Below are positions 1-10,100 of a stretch of DNA of 13,320 nucleotides, piece by piece. A program made the position numbers and the translations under genes. A model generated the notes under the pieces. It saw only the letters and a program-made list of their open reading frames with translations. It was not told the DNA's origin and searched no databases. The stretch is from Verrucomicrobiota bacterium (GTDB taxonomy: Bacteria; Verrucomicrobiota; Verrucomicrobiia; Opitutales; UBA953): the NCBI GenBank assembly GCA_009917805.1, contig RGES01000025.1:1-13320 (forward strand). The letters are read 5' to 3'. Position 1 is the first letter of the stretch; every line of letters starts with the position of its first letter.

Positions 1-608
1 CGGCCGAGCCGACGCGCCTCCTCGCCATCGGCGATTCGATCACGCAAGGCGGCAAGACGTTCGTGACGTATCGCCTGCCGCTCGACCAGAAATTGCGCGC
101 CGCGGGATTGAGCTACGAGTTCGTCGGTTCGCAGCAGAGCGAAGGGCCGAAGGGGCCGCTCTGGCACGAAGGCTACGGCGGCAAGAACGCGGAGTACCTC
201 GCCGGCCTCATGCCGCAGAAACTCAAGTCGGCGAAGCCGGACATCATCCTCCTGCACTGCGGGCACAATCACTCCGCCGAAGAGAAGCCCGTCCCTGGCA
301 TCATCGCCGCGGAGCGCGCGATCATCGAGGCCGCCCGGAAACAGAATCCCAAGGTCGTCGTCCTGCTCGCGCTGGTGATTCCCAGCGGCAAGCTGCCTAA
401 GTACGCCTACCTCCCGGAGCTCAACCAGGCCGAGATCTTGTTGGCCCGGGAAATGACCAAGCCCGACTCCCCCGTCTTGCTCGTCGACCTCGCGACCGGC
501 TTCGACCCGCTGAAGGACACCATCCTGGATCGGGTGCATCCCAATGCCCAGGGCGCCGAAAAGATGGCTAGTAAGTGGTTTTTAGCCCTTAAGCCCTGGG
601 TGAAGTGA
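1..608 (+). CDS. SGNH/GDSL-type hydrolase, 5'-truncated by window edge
   Basis: This is the C-terminal 201 codons of an SGNH-fold esterase/lipase-like hydrolase; the reading frame enters the window at base 3 and ends at TGA 606-608. Seen directly: block I GDSIT (window residues 10-14, with Ser12 the expected nucleophile), a Gly-rich EGYGGKN segment (about 56-62) where block II should lie, LLHCGHNH (83-90) at block III with Asn89 in the oxyanion-hole position, and LDRVHPN (175-181) with Asp176 and His179 completing the triad. Known of the family: it hydrolyses ester bonds in lipids, acetylated sugars or polysaccharides. The substrate here cannot be read. The GTG at 63 is not the start, because block I lies before it in the same frame. 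Any signal peptide would be outside the window. The next gene starts 400 bases downstream on the same strand and is probably transcribed on its own. Confidence 0.88.
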   Translation, partial: AEPTRLLAIGDSITQGGKTFVTYRLPLDQKLRAAGLSYEFVGSQQSEGPKGPLWHEGYGGKNAEYLAGLMPQKLKSAKPDIILLHCGHNHSAEEKPVPGIIAAERAIIEAARKQNPKVVVLLALVIPSGKLPKYAYLPELNQAEILLAREMTKPDSPVLLVDLATGFDPLKDTILDRVHPNAQGAEKMASKWFLALKPWVK

Positions 609-629
609 GCTGAAAAGGGGTGGGGGTAG

Positions 630-652
630 GGCGGGCAATGCCATGGCCCGCC
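630..652 (+). terminator. GC-rich hairpin after hydrolase gene, possible terminator
   Basis: GGCGGGC (630-636) pairs perfectly with GCCCGCC (646-652) around a 9-base loop, 22 bases after the hydrolase stop. No T tract follows, so it does not fit the simple intrinsic-terminator pattern. It could be a Rho-assisted 3' end or an mRNA-protecting stem. Confidence 0.35.
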
Positions 653-749
653 ATCCGCGGTGGGGGTGCGTCGATTCCCTGCATCGGCCTGCCGCAATGG
701 TTGCTCGCCAAGTGCCTAAACCGTGGTTGAGTTGGCCACTTTCATGACT

Positions 750-765
750 TGTCGATTAAGCGACA
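750..765. repeat. Short inverted repeat TGTCG/CGACA
   Basis: TGTCG (750-754) and CGACA (761-765) flank ATTAAG. It lies at the upstream edge of the AT-rich island and is followed on the + strand by AATAACTTTTA (770-780). It could be an operator half-site pair or a weak stem-loop terminator of the hydrolase transcript. The stem is only 5 bp, so chance is possible. Confidence 0.3.
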
Positions 766-783
766 TGTGAATAACTTTTAATG

Positions 784-795
784 AGCATAAATGCT
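784..795. repeat. Inverted repeat AGCAT-AA-ATGCT
   Basis: Perfect 5-bp arms (784-788 and 791-795) around two bases, inside the AT-rich island. It contains GCATAAAT (785-792), the octamer that recurs at 834-841. Operator-like in form; the regulator is unknown. Confidence 0.35.
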
Positions 796-829
796 ATTTA
801 AATGAAAGTTTAATGATTTTAACGCAATT

Positions 830-851
830 AAATGCATAAATTTACGCATTT
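830..851. repeat. 22-bp near-palindrome, operator-like
   Basis: Arms 830-840 and 841-851 are complementary at 10 of 11 positions; the only mismatch is A836 against C845. The arms read AAATGCATAAA and TTTACGCATTT. The site lies in the AT-rich island and shares the GCATAAAT octamer with 785-792, 49 bases upstream. This is the strongest candidate regulator-binding site in the gap. Confidence 0.42.
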
Positions 852-974
852 TTAACAAATTAATTAAATCCTCCCGATCAGGCGGCGTTTAAGCCCTAAG
901 CTGGACTAAAAATGGCCAAAAACGGTTGTGCGGATGGGGTCATTACCTCAAGATTTTCGGTACCCCCCATTGAT

Positions 975-990
975 GTCACCGCCCGGTGGC
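975..990 (+). promoter_or_regulatory. Small hairpin in the leader just upstream of the giant gene's ATG
   Basis: GTCACC (975-980) pairs with GGTGGC (985-990) around GCCC, giving a 6-bp stem with one G-U pair. It ends 18 bases before the ATG at 1009. No purine-rich Shine-Dalgarno sequence is visible between the hairpin and the ATG, only CTCCCCAAATTTATTCTA. The stem could influence translation initiation, or it may be chance in GC-rich DNA. Confidence 0.25.
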
Positions 991-1008
991 CTCCCCAAAT
1001 TTATTCTA

Positions 1009-1104
1009 ATGAAAAGTTCGAAGTCTCGTCCCCTCTTTTCGCGAGCGTCCTTGATGGTCGCCGCCGCGCTGCTCACCGTCGGGACAGCACCCGTCGCCCG
1101 CGCC
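1009..1104 (+). other. Signal peptide of the giant protein
   Basis: Residues 1-32. The n-region MKSSKSRPLFSR carries four basic residues, the h-region LMVAAALLTV is uncharged, and the c-region ends VARA before ANLTW. This fits Sec export with signal peptidase I cleavage. Confidence 0.82.
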
Positions 1105-4100
1105 GCCAACCTCACCTGGAACAAGGACGGGTTCGACTCCGGCTTGAACTGGACCGACAAGGTCAATTGGGGTCTCGCCGGCAACACGCTGTACCCTGAT
1201 GCCGAAGGAGATACGGCGAACCTGAACATCAATCTGCAGGGCGACCAGACCATCAGCTTGGGCAAGTCGGTCCGTCTGGGCACGTTGAACATCGGTGACA
1301 CGGCCGCGTCGTACAACGCGTTCAACCTCGTCGGCGGCCTCGTCGGCGGCGTCCTGAACACCAACGGCTCGATCGTCATGGACGCCCTCGGCGCGGCCAC
1401 GGCGAAGATCAACAAGTTCGGCCTCGGGCAGTCGGACGACATCACCGCGGGCATCTACTTCAACAACGACCTCGTCATCACCGCCAATTCGCTCGGCGGC
1501 ATCCTGAAGTTCTCGGGCGGCCTCCGTTCGTCGTTCAACAACATCACCTTCGACGGCGCGGGCCAGGCCACGATCAACTCGCAGATCCTCAGCGGCGGCG
1601 GCATCACGAAGAACGGCTCGGGCACGCTGTTGCTCGGTTCCGCCACGTCCGGCGTGATGATCTACACGGGCAGCACCGCGATCAACGCCGGCAAGCTCCA
1701 GGCCGGTATCGGCAGCGTGATCCCGCAGCGCAGCGCGGTGACCATCGCCGCGGGCGCCACGCTCGACATCAACAACCTGGGCCAGACCGTCGGTTCCCTC
1801 GCCGGCGCCGGCACGGTCACCAATTCCGGCGGCACCGCCACCACGCTGACGTTCGGCCGTGACGACACGAGCACGACGTTCTCGGGCGTCTTCAACGCCG
1901 CCACCGCCGCCAACCTCGCGCTGACCAAGCTCGGCGCGGGCGTCTTCACGATCAACTCCTCCAGCGACAGCCTCTTCACCGGCGCCCTCACGCTCAACGG
2001 CGGCACCTTCGCCCTCGATTTCGCCAACGTCGCCGCGCCGGCCTCGCTGACCACGACCGCCATCTCGACCGCCTCGACCAACATCACGGTCGCCAGCACC
2101 GCCGGCCTGGCGGTCGGCCGTCTCGTGACGGGCACGGGCATCGCGGCGAATTCGTACATCACCGCCATCAACGGCAACATCATCACGCTCAACGCGGCCG
2201 CGACGGTCGCGGCCGGCGCGACGCTCACCGCTTCCCAGCCTTACCTGCTCGGCACCCCGACTTCCGGCTCCGCCCCGACGCTGGCGGGCGGCGTCCTGCA
2301 GATCACCGGCAAGACCGGCCTCGCCGTCTCGCAGACCCTCGGCAATCTCACCGTCGGCACCGGCGGCGGCATCATCTCGATGGTGCCCGTCGGCGATGCC
2401 ACCCTCGGCAACCGCCTCACGCTCGGCAGCTTCACCGCCACCGGCACCTCGGGCACGTTGCTCGTCAGCGCCGCTCCCGGCACGATCGTCACCACCACGA
2501 CCGCTCCGACCAACGGCATCTACGGCGCCGGCCGCGGCGTGTTCTTCGACGGCACCAGCTACAGTTTCCTGAGCTCCCTCAGCAGCGCGACCCCCTACGT
2601 CTTCGGGTCCGGCGCGTTCAGCGTCGGTTCGGTCGCGACCACCGCGGCTTCGGCCAACGTCACCGCGACCAGCGTCGCCGTGGCCGCCTCCACGACCGTC
2701 GCCGGTTCCGCCACCGTCAGCACCGTCAACACGACCGGTCTCGCCGTCGGCATGCCGATCACCGGCACGGGCATCCCTGCCGGTTCCGTGATCACCGCGA
2801 TCGTGCCCGGCACGTCCATCACCCTGAACCAGCCGGCGACGGCCGCGGGCACGGTCTCGCTGACCGCCGGCGGTACCACGGGCATGGTCGTCGGCATGGG
2901 CATCACCGGCACGGGCATTCCTGCCGGCGCCACGGTCTTTTCCATCACCGACGCGAACAACTTCGTGCTCAGCGCCGCGGCCACGGCGACCAACACCGCG
3001 CAGACTTTCCTCGCCGACCGCAAGGTCACCAACCTGCTCACCGTCTTCGGCGGCGGCGTGACTTCCGATAATCGTTCCATCACCGGTTCGCAGACGCAGA
3101 TCTCCCCGAACGCGCTCGCGCTCACCGGTGGCACCATCGCCGCCGGCACGCTCAACACCGTCACGGTCGCGAGCACGGCCGGACTCCTGCCGGGCATGGC
3201 GGTCTACGGCGCGAACGTGCCGGCGGGCACGACCGTTGCGTCCGTCACCAACGCGACCACCTTCGTCCTGAGCGCCAACGGCACCGCCGGCACGGGGCTG
3301 ACCTTCGGCGCGGGCGGCATGTTCATCGGTGGCGCCTCCACGACTTCCGGTTCGACCGCCGTCACGGTCACGAGCACGGCCGGCCTGGCCGTCGGCATGC
3401 CCATTTCCGGTCCCGGTATCGCGGCCGGTTCCACGATCGGCGCGATCGGCAGCGGCACCGGCCTGACCCTCAGCGCCGCCGCCACCGCCACCGGCACCGG
3501 CCAGATCCTGACCGCTGGCGGTCAGGCCAATGTCGGCACCCTGCGTATCGCCAGCTCGGGCTCCGGTCAGTCTTTCTCGTTGGGCAACAGCAGTTTGGCG
3601 ATCGGCAGCGGCTCGGGTGCCATCCTCTTCACCGGTGCCGATGCCTACTCTATTACTAGTAGCGCGCTGACGGCGACGTCTTTTGCCACTTCCACCACCA
3701 ATGGAACGAATTCGGTCACGGTGACTTCCACGGCCGGCCTTTATCCCGGCATGTACGTCACCGGTACGGGGGTTCCTGCCGGTGCTTATATCACCAGCAT
3801 CACGGACAGCACCAAGTTCCTGATCAGCGCGACGGCCACCGCGGGTACGCCTGCCCTTTATGTCAGCCCCGTGACCGGCTCCCTTACGGGCGCCGCCGCC
3901 GGCGACCTGATCATCCATCAGTACGGCGCGCAGGCCCTCACGATCAACGCGCCGATCGCGGATAACGCCGCGGGTAATTCGATCAACCTGGTCAAGAACG
4001 GCACCGGCCAGCTCACCCTTGGCCGCCTGCCGGTCACCGTCACTTCCGGTACCGCCTACGCCAGCGGCGCGACGACCCTCGCCCTCAGCACCACCGGTCT

Positions 4101-7100
4101 TTCGGTCGGCATGTATGTGGTCGGACCCGGCATCGCGCCCAACACCAAGATCACCGCGATCACCGGCGCGACGAGCATGACGATCTCGGCCGCCACGACG
4201 GCGGCGAGCGGCACGCTTTCCTCGACGAACTTCGTCTCGTTCACCGACACGACCTACACCGGCAACACCACCCTCAACCAGGGCACGCTGAGCTTCAGCA
4301 ACTACCTGCAGCTCGGCGCCGGCGTCAACAAGGTCGTGTACATGCGCGACGGCACGACGTTCCAGTATACCGGCGCCACGGCCGATCTGGGCGCCGCGAG
4401 CACCGCCAACGGTTACAAGACGATGTCGCTCCTCGGCGGTAACGTCAATTTCGACATCACCAACGCCGCCACCACGCTCACCCTGAACGGCGCGATCGCC
4501 GGCGGCGGCGGCATGACCAAGCTCGGCGCGGGTATCCTCAAGTTCGCGGCGGCGGAGACCTTCACCGGCCCGCTCATCATCAACGCCGGCACGATCCTGC
4601 TCAGCGCGGGCGACCGTATCGGCGACACCGTCCCGGTCACCATCGCCGCGGGTGCCATCCTCGATAAGAGCGCCGGCCAGGACTACATCGGCGCGCTTTC
4701 CGGCTCCGGCACCGTCGCCACGGGTAGCTCCGGGACGACCTTCGGCGTCGGCCTCGCCAACATCAACACGACCTGGACCGGTACGTTCACCGGTACCGGC
4801 GCGGCCAACTTCACCACGCGCGGCACGAGCGTCATCACGATGGCGATGCCGACTACGTCGACGTGGACCGGCACCCAGTACATCGACACCGGGACGATCC
4901 GCATCGGCAGCAGCGTCCAGCAGTTCCCGGCGGGTTCCACCTGGACGATCGCGAACATCCAGAGCGGCGTCAACGCCGGCGGCTGGCTCGACCTCAACGG
5001 TTATTCGCAGACCATCGGTACGCTTAATTTCTACGGCTCGGCTTCGACCGTCAATTCCCAGGCGGGCATCCTCCTCGGTTCCGGCGGCGTGCTGACCATC
5101 GGCGGCACGATCACCACCAACGCGCACTATAACACCCAGGCGGCCTTCATCTCCGGCACCAACGGCGCCGCGGTGAGCATGCAGAACGCGCAGCGCCTCA
5201 TCACCGTCTACCGCAGCCTCAACCTCGGCGCAGGCGAAGCCGAACTCGTCATCGACGCCGACATCACCGGCGGCGGCACTTCGGGCGCCTGGTACAAGTC
5301 CGGCGGCGGTACCCTTCGCATGAAGGGCCTCAACCTGCTCACCGGCACGGTCTCCAACCGTTTCGACGCCGGCACGACCCTCCTTGATTACGCCCCGGTC
5401 ACCGCGCTCCAGGCTTCGCTCAACAACACCAACCGCCTGAATCCGCTCGGCGTCCTGGAACTCCGCGGCGGTACCGTCACCTTCCTCGGCAGCCCCCTCA
5501 CGCCGATCGTCCAGAATCTCGCGGGCCTGATCTTCCCTGCGGCGGCCCTTACCAACACCGGCGCCTATTCCAACGTCGGCATCGTCACCGCCAAGGCCTT
5601 GCCCCTCGACGGCACCGTCGTCTCGGCCGGTTCCGCCAACGTCACCGTCGCCAGCGCCGCGGGCCTCCTCGTCGGCATGCCTGTCACGGGCGCCGGCATC
5701 CCGGCCCTCACGACCATCACCGCCATCGACCCGGTGACCGGCGTCGTGACCCTGAGCAACCAGGCCAACGCTTCCGGCACCGTCACGCTCACCGCCGGCG
5801 CGCCGCAGAACTTCGTCGTCAACCTCGGTCCGATCACCCAGCGCCTCGCGGGTACGGTCCGCTTCGTGCTCCCGACCGGCGCGCAGTCCTCCGTCAACGG
5901 CATCACGACCACCACGTCGAACGACCTCTTCACCGGCCTGCTCGGCACCTTGGGCGCCGCCGCGACGGTCACCGACGCTTCCGGCAGCACCAACTTCGCG
6001 ACCGCCGTCGGCGGCAACATCGTCGGCGTCTCCGCGACGGCCCGCGACGATATCTCCCTCTGGGCCAACGGTGAGAACATCACCGACTCCACGGGCTTCG
6101 CCGGCACGACCCGCAACGTCGTCTCGCCGCTGACCCTCCGCTTCAACGCGGCCGGCTCCTCGATCGTCACCATCCCGGACGGCGGCCTCCTCAAGCTCAT
6201 CTCGGGCGGCATCCTGCAGACGGGTTCCGCAGGCACCACGATCACGACGCTCGCCGGCGGTACCACGACGCTCGGCCTGACCACCGTCGACGTCACCAGC
6301 ACCGCCGGCATGGCCGTCGGCGCTTCCATCACCGGCACCGGCATCGCCGCGGGCACCACCATCGCCAGCATCGACTCGCCGACCCGTTTCACGCTCAGCT
6401 CGGCCGCCACCGCGACGGGTACCGGCATCGCCGACCTCAAGGTCGGCACGATGACCTCCATCTCGGGCGGCACGTTGCGCTCCCTCACCAAGGAGCTCAT
6501 CATCAACACCGACACGGCCGCGCAGCGCCTCACGATCACTTCGCTGATCGACGGTTCGCAGTCCCTGACCAAGACAGGGGAGGGCACCTTGGTCCTCAAG
6601 GCCGCCCGCCAGGCCAACGACTTCTCCGGCGCGGTCCAGATCCAGGCCGGTACCATCGAGCTTTCGCGCACGGGTCGCGGTTCGTTCGCCATCGGCGACA
6701 CCGCTCCGGTCTATTTCTCCAACCAGGATTCCGCGACCCTCACGCTCCTGTCCGACGGCCCGGTGCTGCAGAGCATCAACCTCACGAACGCGGCCCTGAC
6801 GAACACCTCCCCGGTCGTTTCCGTCGCCAGCACCGCCGGCCTGGTGGCGGGCATCGCGGTCACCGGTACCGGCATCCCCGCCGGCGCGACCGTCCTGAGC
6901 GTCGACAGCGCCACGCAGTTCACGCTGAACGTCCCCGCCACCACGACCACCAGCGGTCAGACCATCGTGGTCGCCGCCACGGCCATCGGCAGCAAGGTCG
7001 TCACCCTGGCGACCACCTCCGGCCTCCAGCCGGGCATGTCCATCTCGGCTCCGGGCGTCTACCCGGGTTCCGTCATCGTCTCGATCGACAGCGCCAATCG

Positions 7101-10100
7101 CATCACGATGGACCGCGCCTCGTACACCGACGCGATCTCGGCCACCAACTTCCAGTTCGGCACCACCTACTCCGAGACCGTCGGCTCCATCGCCGGCGGC
7201 AATCGCCAGACCAACGCCAACTGGGCTTACATCAACCTCGGCGTCGGCACGACGCTGAACATCAACGAGACCACCGCTTCCACGTTCGTCGGTGAGTTCG
7301 CCGGTCTCGGCGCCGTCCGCCTCGCGGGTAACGCGACGCTGACGCTCACCAACACCCATAACAGCTTCGGCAACCTGATCATCGACCGCGGCGCCATCTG
7401 GCTCGGCACCGGCACCAGCGGCCGTCTCTACGCGTCCCTTCCGGCCGGCAATGTCCCGGACATCATCGTCAACCGCTACGGCGCCCTCTACCTCGACAAG
7501 GCCTACACCAGCGGCGGCGGCGTCGACCAGATCAACAACATCGTCGCGCTGCACCTGAATTCCGCGGCCGGCACGATGCTCGGCATCGCGGTGACCGGCG
7601 ACAAATACCCTGAGACCCGCCCGATGGGCGTCTGGAACCGCGGCAACCAGGCCGCCTCCGGCGTCGAGACGGTCATGGGCTTCTATTTCGATTCCGGCAC
7701 GAACTACGTCGGCGGCTACGCCTCCGGCAGCATGAGCCAAGGCTTCCTGACCTCGACCGGCACGTTCCTCCGCAACAACTTCGCCACCACCAACCTTCGT
7801 GGCCGCTATTACGGCACGAAGGGCACGGGCGGCTCGGACAGCTTCTACCAGCTCGGCATCAGCGACGCGGCCTATCGCTCCGCTTTCAACAGTTCGCTGC
7901 TCGGCGGCGGCACGACCCTGCAGTCGGCCCAGATGGGCACGACGCTGAATTCGACCAACGTCACCTGGGCCACCTCGCCGACCGGCATCGCCGCCGGCAT
8001 GGGCATCCAGGGCGTCAACATCCTGCCTTCCACCACGATCACCGCGACCGCCTCCGGTTCGTTCACGATCAGCCAGGTCGCCACCGCTACTTCGACCGCC
8101 AACTGGATCAACATCTACGCCGCCACCCCGACCACGAGCATCGTGCCGTGGATGATCGGCGAGACGTGGACCGCCGCCAACGACCTGTCGGAGACGAACA
8201 TGGGCAACTCGCTCATCACGTACGACCTCGTCTCGAACTCCCTGCGCGTCCTCGACCTGACCTACGAATACGGCACCTTCGCCCAGAAGCAGGCGAACGC
8301 GCCGTCCTCCACGACCTGGAACATCCGCGAGTCGCTCATCGGCGACCTCACCGGCCTTTCGTCCGGCGGCATCAACGCCCTCGTCCTCCATAACAACACT
8401 TCCACCGCCTCGGACTTCACCGTCAGCGGCAGCGGTTCGCTCAGCGTCAACGCCGGCGCGATCCTCTTCACGCTCAATCCGTTCGCCACGCCTTCCTCGG
8501 CCAGTTCCACCCGCCTGAGCGGCTTCAGCGGCCTCGCGCTCGACGGCACCGGCGCCCTCGGCGCCACCGAGTACGTCATCACGGTCGTCAACCCGACCTC
8601 GACGGCCATCTCGCCGAAGCTCACCGCGATCATCGACTCGCCGCTGTCCACCAGCGCGAACCTGACGAAGTCCGGCCGCGGCACCCTCGTGCTCACCGCC
8701 ACCAACGTCGCCGGCGGCGGCCCGACGAAGCAGACCACGATCAACGAAGGCATCCTCCGGATCTCGACGCTGGACAACATCGGCGGTACGACCGGCAACC
8801 TCGTGTTCGCCGGCGGCACGCTGCAGCTGGCCGATGCGTTCGCCCAGACCGACCTCTCGACCCGCACCTTCCAGTTCATGTCCGCGGGCGGCACGCTCGA
8901 CGTCGGCACGAACAACCTCACCTTCGCCGGTCCGATCGGCGGTCAGGCCGGCGTCAGCGCCGGCGGCTTCACCAAGGCCGGTTCGGCCAGCCTCGTCCTC
9001 GGCGGCACCGCCGTCTCGACCTACCTCGGTTCCACGTCCGTCAACAACGGACGCCTCGTGCTCGCGGGCGGTCTGACCGGCGGGGCAGGGGATCGCCTTA
9101 ACTCGGCCACCACGCTCAACCTCGGCGTCGCCGACACCAACGGCGTGCTCCAGCTCGGCAACGCTTCCGGCGCGCTCAACCAGTCGGTCCGCGCGCTCTC
9201 TTCCCTCACCGGCCTGACCTCGGCCGATATCCTGACGCTCGTCGGCGGCTCCGGCTACGCGACCGCCCCGATCCTCAACCTTAACGCCGATGGCGGCATG
9301 CTGGGTTCCACCCCGGCTCAGGCCCGCGCCACGGTCTCCGGCGGCTCCGTCACCGGCATCACCGTCACGGATCCCGGCCTCTACCTGCCCGGCTCGACGC
9401 CGACCGTCACGGTCAACGTCCCGGCCTTCCCGACCGGCGCCCTCCAGCGCGTCTACCTCCGCGGCGTCACCACGACCGCCGGTTCCGCCACCGTCAACGT
9501 CGAGGCCGGTGCCGCCGGTATCGTGATCACCGGTGCTTCCACCGTCGCGGGTTCCGCCACCGTCTTCGTCCCGACCCTGCAGGTCCTCAATAACCTCATC
9601 GTCGGCCAGTCCATCTCCGGGCCCGGCATCCCCGAAGGCGCGACGATCCTGACGATCCCGAACACGACGACCCCTGTCTTCACGCTGAGCGTACCGGCCA
9701 CGGCCACCTCCAGCAGCGTCAGTCTCCTCCACGGCGGCCTCGTCCAGGGCATGGTCGTCGTCGGTACCAATATCCCCGTCGGCACGACGGTGGCCCGCGT
9801 CATCAGCCCGACGCAGTTCGTCATGAGCGCGCCGGCTTCGGCTTCCGCCTCGAACCAAGGCCTGCTCGGCATGCTCTACGGCGGCTCCGGCGCCACCATC
9901 ACGCTGCGCCCGCTCGGCCAGGGCGCGACGAACGCCATCGTCGGCGGCGCGTCCGCCAATTCCACCCTCACGGTCGACCAGGACACCACCACGACCTACG
10001 TGGGCGCCATCGGCGGTGCGGGCACGAACGAGAACAACGTCTCGATCGTCAAGGCCGGCGTCGGCACCCTCAACCTCGCGGGTTCCGTCCTCTCCTACAC

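Larger units (their letters stand above)
769..870 (+). promoter_or_regulatory. AT-rich island, probable promoter/regulatory region of the giant gene
   Basis: This stretch is dominated by A and T, in sharp contrast to the GC-rich sequence on both sides. It lies 140-240 bases upstream of the giant gene's ATG. It contains the palindrome ATTTAAAT (796-803), AGCAT/ATGCT arms (784-795), a near-palindrome centred at 840/841 and two copies of GCATAAAT. Such islands in GC-rich genomes commonly hold promoters and binding sites for regulators or nucleoid proteins. I could not pick a convincing -35/-10 pair, so no start of transcription is assigned. Confidence 0.45.
609..1008. other. Intergenic region, 400 bases, no gene
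   Basis: No convincing coding sequence lies between the hydrolase stop and the giant gene. The region has three parts. A GC-rich stretch with a hairpin runs from 609 to about 720. A strongly AT-rich island with palindromes occupies roughly 769-870. A GC-rich leader follows from 871 to 1008. The frame of the giant gene is already open from the TAA at 907-909 onward, so the start of that gene depends on codon choice rather than on an upstream stop. Confidence 0.8.

Noticed and set aside
63..608. Hydrolase gene starting at GTG 63
   Set aside because: The catalytic GDSIT block lies upstream in the same frame at 30-44, so the true start is before the window.
750..780. Promoter built from TTGTCG (749-754) and TAACTT (772-777)
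   Set aside because: Spacing is right but the -10 match is poor (3 of 6), so I could not support a specific promoter call.
934..970. ATGGGG/CCCCAT stem as a leader riboswitch or attenuator
   Set aside because: Six base pairs closing a 25-base loop is weak and expected by chance in GC-rich DNA; no known riboswitch motif is recognisable.
912..1199. 95-codon + strand frame overlapping the start of the giant gene
   Set aside because: It overlaps the signal peptide region in another frame, becomes Arg-rich there, and has no ribosome binding site or recognisable motif.
4652..5095. 147-codon + strand frame inside the giant gene
   Set aside because: Its Arg/Ser/Pro-rich composition is typical of an off-frame reading of this codon usage. 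The same holds for the other short frames inside the gene on either strand.
2074..9867. The module copies as mobile DNA elements or a CRISPR-like array
   Set aside because: They are in-frame coding repeats with strongly diverged nucleotide sequence. I saw no terminal inverted repeats, target duplications, transposase or regular spacer pattern.
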